Below, in pieces: positions 58,520 through 64,000 of a stretch of 64,000 bases of DNA. A program made the translations under genes and the position numbers. Each line of letters begins with the position of its first letter. The stretch's first letter is position 1. Below the pieces are notes generated by a model. The model made no database searches, was not told where the DNA came from, and saw only the letters and a list, made by a program, of their open reading frames with translations. Source of the DNA: Streptomyces sp. NBC_01260 (lineage in GTDB: Bacteria > Actinomycetota > Actinomycetes > Streptomycetales > Streptomycetaceae); contig NZ_CP108464.1 in the NCBI RefSeq assembly GCF_036226405.1, positions 124,001 through 188,000 of the forward strand. The letters run 5' to 3'.

Positions 58520-60628
58520 TCAGCCGGAGACGCTCTCCCGGCCGTTCTCGATGTGCCCCATGAGCCGCCGCCGGAATCCGTCCTCGCCGTCCGCCGTGAC
58601 GTCGAGGTCGTACCAGCCGTGCGCGTCCGCCGCCGAGTGCACGACGGTACGGCTGCGCCCCGGCTTGACGGCGACCCGGCGCGTCCAGTCCCGCAGGTCG
58701 TCCTCGTCGACGTAGCCGAGCGGGCGCACGGTGAAGGTCAGCGTGCGGCGGCCGGTGTTGCGCAGCGTGAGGTGGAGGTCGCGCTCGCGGGCGTCGATCC
58801 GCGAGGAGACCTCGGCGCCGCCGTCGGCCGGTCCGGCGAACTCGCGCCGGAAGCCATTCGGACCGGTGACCGTGAACCGGTACGCCTCCCCCGCCGGCCG
58901 CACGGTCCAGTGCGCCGCGCCGTTCACGTCCCGGTGGAGCGGGGCCGGGACCTCGTCCGCGTACGGGTAGAGCGCGAAGTGCGCGCCGGCACGGCCGGTG
59001 TTGCGGAGCTCGACCCGCAGGCCGCCCGGCGAGCGGCGGACCTGCGCGTCCGGCTGGTAGGGCAGCGGCCTCGCCGGGCGCGCGCCGGGCTCCTGCTCGG
59101 GCAGCCGCTGGACGGACGGCGGCCTGGGCTGCCAGCGCCCGCCGAACGGAGGGATGGCGCCCGGCCGCTGGAGGGCGGGCCGCCGCCGGGCGCGGGTGAA
59201 GTCGAAGGCGGAGGTGAGGTCCCCGGTGGCGGTGCGCCGCCAGTCGCTGATGTTCGGCTCGCGCACGCCGGTCCAGCGCTCCAGGAAGCGGATCACCGAG
59301 GTGTGGTCGAAGACCTCCGAGCAGACGTATCCGCCGACCGTCCACGGGGAAACGACCAGCAGCGGCACCCGGATGCCGAGGCCGGTGGGACGGCCCTCCC
59401 AGCGCTCCTCGGCGACCTCGGGGGGCGCGACGGGCGGCGGTACGTGGTCGAAGAAGCCGTCGTTCTCGTCGTAGTTGATCAGGACGGCGGTGTGCCGCCA
59501 CACGTCGGGGTTCCGGCCGAGGGCGTCGAGGATCTTGTAGACGACGGTGGCGCTGTGCACGGGCGAGGAGACGCTCGGATGCTCGGAGTCGATCGCCGAG
59601 GGCACCAGGTAGGAGACCTCGGGCAGGGTTCCGGCGGCGACGTCCTTGGCGAACTCGTCCGCCAGCGTCCCCGTCTCCACCCGCCGCAGTCCCCGCTCGA
59701 ACAGGCTGCGCTCATGGCGGGTGAGCGTGACCACGCCCTCCTCCAGCAGCCCGAGCATCCGCTCCCGCTCCGCCGCGTCGTCCGTGTCCCGGACGGCGGC
59801 GTAGAACGCCTCCATGTACGTGTGGCCGCCGGTGCGGGCGAGCGCCTTGCGGGCAATCGCCTTGAAGGTGGCGTAGAACTCGATCTGATTGTCGGTGAAG
59901 TTCTCCCACTCGGTATACGTGCGCCAGCTGCGCCCGGCCTTCTCCAGCCGCTCGGCGTAGGTGGACCAGTCGTAGCCGGGGTGGGTCCCCTCGTCGTACG
60001 CGTCGTTGCCCACGGCCCGCTCGCCGTTCGCCTCGAAGCCCGTCTTCCCGCTCCACAGGTGGTTGCGGTTGGGGCTGGTCGAGGTGTGGACCGAGGAGTG
60101 GTAAGCGTCGCAGACGGTGAAGGTGTCGGCCAGTTCGTAGTGCAGCGGGATGTCGCGGCGGTCGTAGTACGCCATGGTGGCGGCCGTCTTCGCGCTGATC
60201 CAGCCGTTCATCCAGCCCTCGCCCCACGCTTCGGCGCCGCCGTTCCAGGAGTGGTCGAGGGCGCCGATGTACTGGAGGTCCTTCTTCTGCTGCTCGGCCG
60301 CCCCGCGCACCGGGAACGGCAGCACGGTCGAGCCGAGCGGGCCGGGCTGCTCGAAGACGCTCTTGCCGGAGGGCAGCTCGATCGCGTTGCGGTCGGCGAA
60401 GCCGCGCACCCCGCGCAGGGTCCCGAAGTAGTGGTCGAAAGAACGGTTCTCCTGCATGAGGATCACCACGTGCCTGATCGACCCCAGCCCCTCGCCGGAC
60501 CCCGTGCGGTCGGGCTGCGCGGCGATGGCCGCCTGGAGCGACGGCGGCAGGAACGATCCGGCCGCAGCGGCGCCGAGCGCTCCGCCGCCCAGGGCGAAGA
60601 GCCGTCGCCGTGACATGTCCGTGGTCAA
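58520..60628 (-). CDS. phosphocholine-specific phospholipase C (Tat-exported), second paralogue
   Basis: A 702-residue paralogue of the enzyme at 3772-5898, in the opposite orientation. Tat signal SRRRLFALGGGALGAAAAGS, phosphoesterase motifs ENRSFDHYFG, TSTSPNRNHLWSG and NYDENDGFFDHVPPP, and two DUF756 repeats are all present. It also uses a TTG start (60628) behind GGGAGG. Six residues are missing relative to the first copy, in the Gly/Ser linker after the signal and in the C-terminal repeat region. All catalytic segments agree, so both should be active. Confidence 0.92.
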   Translation of the reverse strand: MTTDMSRRRLFALGGGALGAAAAGSFLPPSLQAAIAAQPDRTGSGEGLGSIRHVVILMQENRSFDHYFGTLRGVRGFADRNAIELPSGKSVFEQPGPLGSTVLPFPVRGAAEQQKKDLQYIGALDHSWNGGAEAWGEGWMNGWISAKTAATMAYYDRRDIPLHYELADTFTVCDAYHSSVHTSTSPNRNHLWSGKTGFEANGERAVGNDAYDEGTHPGYDWSTYAERLEKAGRSWRTYTEWENFTDNQIEFYATFKAIARKALARTGGHTYMEAFYAAVRDTDDAAERERMLGLLEEGVVTLTRHERSLFERGLRRVETGTLADEFAKDVAAGTLPEVSYLVPSAIDSEHPSVSSPVHSATVVYKILDALGRNPDVWRHTAVLINYDENDGFFDHVPPPVAPPEVAEERWEGRPTGLGIRVPLLVVSPWTVGGYVCSEVFDHTSVIRFLERWTGVREPNISDWRRTATGDLTSAFDFTRARRRPALQRPGAIPPFGGRWQPRPPSVQRLPEQEPGARPARPLPYQPDAQVRRSPGGLRVELRNTGRAGAHFALYPYADEVPAPLHRDVNGAAHWTVRPAGEAYRFTVTGPNGFRREFAGPADGGAEVSSRIDARERDLHLTLRNTGRRTLTFTVRPLGYVDEDDLRDWTRRVAVKPGRSRTVVHSAADAHGWYDLDVTADGEDGFRRRLMGHIENGRESVSG

Positions 60629-60705
60629 GGAAGCCTCCCGGTTCCGGTGGTTACAGGCGGGAAACTAGCCAGGCCAGGTGGCGGTGGGAAGGACTGCGTA
60701 CAGAC

Positions 60706-60716
60706 CGGTGGTGAAC
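60706..60716 (-). promoter_or_regulatory. PHO-box-like element upstream of the second phospholipase C
   Basis: GTTCACCACCG read on the minus strand, identical to 3685-3695 and in the same position relative to the TTG start (about 77-90 bases upstream). Conservation while flanks diverge supports a regulatory role. Confidence 0.45.
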
Positions 60717-60719
60717 GTC

Positions 60720-61033
60720 CAGCAGGCCGGACTGGACATCCCGTCCCGCCTGCCGACGTCCTCACGCCGCGGCCCGCAAGGGAAAGCACGGTGGGCGCCC
60801 GGCGGTCATCACCGACGAGATGCTGCATGCGGACGGCTCCTGGGCCCGCGCCGTAGCGCCTGGGGCACGGGAGCTGCCCACCGTGCACCAAAGTGGCCCC
60901 CGCCGTCTGTGGGACGAGAGTGCTGGGCGACCGTCTCGGGCGGGTTCCCGATGTCCAGGGCCGGGACCGCAAAACGTTCGGCTCGGTTCTGTAGTCGGTG
61001 GTGACGACATGTGACGAGTCTCGTTGACATCAC
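60720..61033. other. region between phospholipase C and the ISL3 scrap
   Basis: A + frame EMLHADGSWARAVAPGAREL, PTVHQSGPRRLWDES ending near 61014 resembles the end of a Streptomyces methyltransferase-associated protein but is cut on both sides; not called as a gene. Confidence 0.3.
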
Positions 61034-61206
61034 ATGCGTGACGCCAATTCCCTTGTGGGCACGGTGTTTTCGGGGCTCGCGGCGCTGGTCGTCGAGGAGG
61101 TGGTGGATGGCGGTGAGGCGATCCGGGTCGCGTCCGGACCCGGGATGCTCCCTTACCCTGCCCTGCCCTGCCCGGTGTGCGGGGTGCTGACGGGGAAGGT
61201 GCACGG
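61034..61206 (+). pseudogene. ISL3-family transposase, N-terminal fragment
   Basis: ATG 61034: MRDANSLVGTVFSGLAALVV, EEVVDGGEAIRVAS, CPVCGVLTGKVHGYYSG. This is the zinc-finger start of ISL3 transposases; it ends at about 61206. Confidence 0.75.
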
Positions 61207-61234
61207 GTACTACAGCGGTCCGTGGCGGATGCAA

Positions 61235-61405
61235 CAGGATCCCCTGAAGACAGAGCCGGTCGGATACCGGCCTCGGCCCCGGCGCCCGCTCCGGCCACGG
61301 AGGCAGCAGCGGCTCGATCAGTGCCCACAAGTTGTCGTACACGGTCCACGGCCGAGTGCTCACACGCTCACGAACGGCCGAATCATCACACCGGTACGAC
61401 GCCAT
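61235..61405 (-). pseudogene. IS5-family transposase, N-terminal fragment
   Basis: ATG 61405: MASYRCDDSAVRERVSTRPW, NLWALIEPLLPPWPERAPGP, SDRLCLQGILL, then loss of similarity at the ISL3 scrap. Confidence 0.7.
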
Positions 61406-61603
61406 CGCCAACGCCTCTGTCTGGAGCCTCACCCCTGAAGAGGCCGCCCCAACAGTCTCGTGCCCGTCATCGGCCTGGCCGGCTGCACGGCCCTTGCCCT
61501 GCCGGTGACCGCAGTCCTCCCGGGCACGGGTGTCCTTGCTCTTGGGGCGGGGGTCAAGGCCCCGACACGAGCGAACCCCTCCCCGGCACGACCAACCACA
61601 AGA

Positions 61604-62203
61604 TCATCCCACCCGGTCAGCCAACGTGACAGCGCCGAGCAAACGCATGTGGCGGAGAACCTCGGACGTCGTTGCACCGGTCACCTCGGGATCAACGCCC
61701 CCATCGAGCCCAGGACCCACCCGTGCGGTACGGGTTCCCGCCCGGTGGCCGGCCTCCACGTCACGCGGGGAGTCGCCGACCATCCACGACCGGGCGAGGT
61801 CGAGATCGAGGTCGCGGGCGGCTTGGAGAAGCATGCCGGGGGCCGGCTTCCGGCAGCGGCAGACGAGCCGGTATCGGGGCACCGTGCCCTCCGGGTGGTG
61901 CGGGCAGGCGTAGATGGCGTCGAGCCGAACCTCCTGGCGGCCCAGGAGGGCGCGGAGCCGGTCGTGCATCGCGTCCAGGACGGTGGCGTCGAGCAGGCCC
62001 CGGGCGACCCCGCTCTGGTTGGTGACCACGACCAGAGCGAAGCCCTCCTCCTGAAGGGCGCGCAGCGGTGCACCAATGTCCGGCTGGAGGGCCAGCTCGT
62101 CCGGGTGGGCAGGGTAGTGGCGGTGCTCCGTGAGGGTGCCGTCGCGATCGAGGAGGACCGCCGGACGCCGGGGCCGGTCCGCGTTGCCGCCGGTGGCGGT
62201 CAC
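61604..62203 (-). CDS. gmhB: D-glycero-D-manno-heptose 1,7-bisphosphate phosphatase
   Basis: A 199-residue HAD-IIIA phosphatase that removes the C7 phosphate of heptose 1,7-bisphosphate in nucleotide-heptose synthesis. Motif I LLDRDGTL (about residues 17-24), motif II VVTNQSGVARG, the zinc loop CPHHPEG...CRCRKP and motif IV MVGDSPRDVEAG are present; GmhB is distinguished from histidinol phosphatase by context. GTG 62203 overlaps the upstream TGA (GTGA), so it is translationally coupled to the GmhA-HldE gene. Confidence 0.85.
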   Translation of the reverse strand: MTATGGNADRPRRPAVLLDRDGTLTEHRHYPAHPDELALQPDIGAPLRALQEEGFALVVVTNQSGVARGLLDATVLDAMHDRLRALLGRQEVRLDAIYACPHHPEGTVPRYRLVCRCRKPAPGMLLQAARDLDLDLARSWMVGDSPRDVEAGHRAGTRTARVGPGLDGGVDPEVTGATTSEVLRHMRLLGAVTLADRVG

Positions 62204-64000
62204 TGGGCACCGACCCGCCCGGTGAGCCGGTCGATCCGGCTGGTGGTCGAATGCCCGTCCAGGTAGGGCACGGTGACGACACTGCCTCCCCAGCTCTCCA
62301 CGAGGCCGGCCTCGGGGACGCGCTGCCCCGCGTAGTCGCCGCCCTTGACCCAGACGTCCGGGCGCAGCTCGGCCAGGATCCTCTCGGGGGTGTCCTCGTC
62401 GAAGACGAGCACGCCGTCCACGCAATCCAGCGCTTCCAGCAGCATCGCCCGTTCCCGCTCGCCAACGGCTGGTCGGCTCTCGCCCTTGAGACGGCGCACG
62501 GAGGCGTCGCTGTTGAGGCACACGATCAGTGTGTCTCCGAGGCGGCGGGCCTGTTCCAGGAGCGCCAAGTGCCCGGCGTGCAGCAGGTCGAAGCATCCCC
62601 CGGCGCCGACCACGCGCCCGCCGTGCTTCCGCACACGGGCGGCCAGTTCCTGCGGGTCTGTCGTGGCGGTGACGGGCCGGGCGGTCAGCGAGGAGGGGCC
62701 GCCCGAGGTGACGTATTGCGTGGCGGCGTCGACGGCCGCGGCCACCGCGTGCGAGGGCAGTCGTCCGGTGCCCAGCATCAGCGCGGCGGTGACGGCCAGT
62801 CGGTCGCCGGCCCCGCAGGCGTCCCCGGTGGCCCGCCGGGCCGGGACGACCAGGGGGTGGCTCTCGGGATCCGCGACGAGGACCGCGCCATCGCAGCCCC
62901 GGGTGACGGCCACCTGTTTGACGGGCCATCGGGCGAGCAGCCGTACGGCCCTCGCTGCATCGCCCGCGAGGTCGCGCGGCGCCGCGTCCCCGGTGAGGGC
63001 CAGGGCTTCTTCCGCGTTGGGGACGGCCAGCGCGGTCCCCGGTACCGGGGCGGTGCCCCGGGGATGCGGGTCCCACACCAGTGGTCGGCCCGTGGCCGCA
63101 TCAGTCAGCGCCTGACGGACGTCGTCGTGGGCTGTGATGCCGCGCCCGTAGTCGCAGACGAGGACGGCGGAGGCTTCCGCAAGCCGGGCACGGGCCTCGG
63201 GCGGGAGTGGGCCGAGCCGAAGTGCCGCGGTGCCGACGCTGTCGGCACCGGAGTCACTGTCGGCATCGAATCGCAGCAGTGTACGGCCAGCCGCGCGGAC
63301 GCGGGTCTTCGTCGGCGTGGCGCCTCCAATTGCGAGGCTTATGATCTCCACTCCCGCTTCGTCCAAGAGGGCGCGGACCCGGGCCCCGGGCGCGTCCTGC
63401 CCGAGGCCGCACACGAGGGTGATCCTCCAGTTGGGTTCCCGGGCGGCGAGTGCGGCGGCCAGCCCCGCGCCGCCCGGCCGTTCAGTGGTGCGGACGTTGG
63501 AGACGACGGGGACGGGGGCTTCGGGAGACAGCCGCTCGGCCGTACCGGTGATGTCACGGTCTAGCAGCACGTCGCCGACCACCACCAGCCGCCGTGTGTC
63601 ACCTGGTTCCTCGGCAGCGGCGGCGTCGGCCTCGACGAAGTGGGCGTCGACGGCCGCGCACAGCAGGTGTATGGCGACCAGGTGGCATTCCTGGACGGTC
63701 GCCACCTGGGCGGCGTCCACGTACACGGCCAGATCGCTCGCCTCGGCCAGGGGATTCGGGCCGGGGCCGGTCAGTGCCCAGACGGTCAGGCCCGTCTCCC
63801 GACCCGCCCGGGCTGCGGCGAGCACGTTGGGGCTGGTTCCGGAGGCGGAGAGCAAAAGGAGGACGTCACCGGGCCGCCCGTGCGCGCGGACCTGCCGGGC
63901 GAAGACCTCTTCGGGCCCGTAGTCGTTGGTGAGGGCGGTGACCGAGGAGGAGTCGGCGTGCAGTGCGATCGCCGACAGCGGCGCACGCTCGGCGCGGAAG
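62200..64000 (-). CDS. hldE: phosphoheptose isomerase/heptose kinase-adenylyltransferase fusion (GmhA-HldE), 5' end outside window
   Basis: One uninterrupted frame from the window edge. First about 120 residues: a SIS domain of GmhA type (HADSSSVTALTNDYGPEEVF, LLLLSASGTSPNVLAAARAG, QECHLVAIHLLCAAVDAHF), sedoheptulose 7-phosphate isomerase. Next, after a short linker (VEADAAAAEEPGD), a PfkB kinase domain (LVVVGDVLLDRDITGTAERL, TKTRVRAAGRTLLRFDAD, RATGDACGAGDRLAV with the catalytic Asp). Last, a cytidylyltransferase-like domain (GGCFDLLHAGHLALLEQARR with HxGH, LKGESRPAVGERERAMLLEA, VWVKGGDY). Together with gmhB it would make ADP- or GDP-heptose precursors. Usually GmhA is a separate protein, so the fusion is unusual. 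Confidence 0.85.
   Translation of the reverse strand, partial: FRAERAPLSAIALHADSSSVTALTNDYGPEEVFARQVRAHGRPGDVLLLLSASGTSPNVLAAARAGRETGLTVWALTGPGPNPLAEASDLAVYVDAAQVATVQECHLVAIHLLCAAVDAHFVEADAAAAEEPGDTRRLVVVGDVLLDRDITGTAERLSPEAPVPVVSNVRTTERPGGAGLAAALAAREPNWRITLVCGLGQDAPGARVRALLDEAGVEIISLAIGGATPTKTRVRAAGRTLLRFDADSDSGADSVGTAALRLGPLPPEARARLAEASAVLVCDYGRGITAHDDVRQALTDAATGRPLVWDPHPRGTAPVPGTALAVPNAEEALALTGDAAPRDLAGDAARAVRLLARWPVKQVAVTRGCDGAVLVADPESHPLVVPARRATGDACGAGDRLAVTAALMLGTGRLPSHAVAAAVDAATQYVTSGGPSSLTARPVTATTDPQELAARVRKHGGRVVGAGGCFDLLHAGHLALLEQARRLGDTLIVCLNSDASVRRLKGESRPAVGERERAMLLEALDCVDGVLVFDEDTPERILAELRPDVWVKGGDYAGQRVPEAGLVESWGGSVVTVPYLDGHSTTSRIDRLTGRVGAQ

Noticed and set aside
58439..60613. 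A 724-codon + strand frame opposite the second phospholipase C, and the equivalent minus frame at 3859-5865
   Set aside because: Both are shadows of the phospholipase genes with composition-driven openness (Val/Gly/Arg-rich, no motifs).

Overview
The window looks like an accessory region of a Streptomyces or close actinomycete genome. Support: very high GC with strong third-position GC bias, frequent GTG and TTG starts, Tat-exported enzymes, XRE, ECF-sigma and LysR families typical of the genus, Streptomyces-type DUF6083 and DUF6225 proteins, and unusually dense insertion sequences and broken genes. A chromosome arm or a large linear plasmid would fit; the sequence alone does not decide which.

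Layout. 1-3.7 kb: a frameshifted IS630 transposase, a pRiA4b ORF-3 family protein coupled to a broken partner, an HNH-like small protein, a low-GC secreted cysteine protein with a clear terminator, and the tail of an ArsB-like transporter. 3.8-10.1 kb: a phosphocholine-type phospholipase C, a Tat lipoprotein related to the dimethylformamidase large-subunit C-terminal domain, a ruined XRE regulator and a secreted beta-lactamase-fold serine hydrolase. 10.2-17.4 kb: transposase and sigma-factor remnants, an ECF sigma/CU044_5270 pair, a broken HAD gene behind an MFS exporter, and an SDR divergent from a LysR regulator. 17.4-26.5 kb: two damaged genes, then a large RHS/YD-repeat protein gene broken by two frameshifts and an IS3 element with an exact 3-bp target duplication. 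Its aromatic-rich C-terminal tip is followed by a terminator and a small membrane protein that could be its immunity partner. 26.7-31.3 kb: IS630 remnants, a SAM methyltransferase, and two abutting IS5-family elements inside a reading frame. 31.3-42 kb: SDR, MBL hydrolase, a broken SDR/TetR pair, a paoABC-like molybdenum aldehyde dehydrogenase operon, IS982 and integrase scraps, and an NmrA-like reductase. 42.4-50 kb: small and Cys-rich hypothetical proteins, DUF6083, a second identical copy of the 941-bp IS5-family element, DUF6225, a dead TniB, a broken tripeptidyl-aminopeptidase-like hydrolase, IS1182/IS6/TnpB remnants, a two-repeat type I-E-like CRISPR, and a secreted low-complexity protein.

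50-58 kb: IS256 and XRE/MmyB remnants, then a 6.5-kb mosaic in which three 1751-bp ISAzo13-family copies and one IS5-type element carrying a DUF2750 passenger gene are joined through single TAA trinucleotides. 58-64 kb: a second phospholipase C paralogue in inverted orientation, ISL3 and IS5 scraps, and the end of a nucleotide-heptose operon (gmhB and a GmhA-HldE fusion running off the window).

Functionally the intact cargo is mixed: extracellular phosphate scavenging (two PLCs, both with a PHO-box-like element), aldehyde oxidation (paoABC-like), regulator/oxidoreductase pairs and ADP-heptose synthesis. About half of the identifiable coding material is decayed, so the region behaves as a transposon sink.
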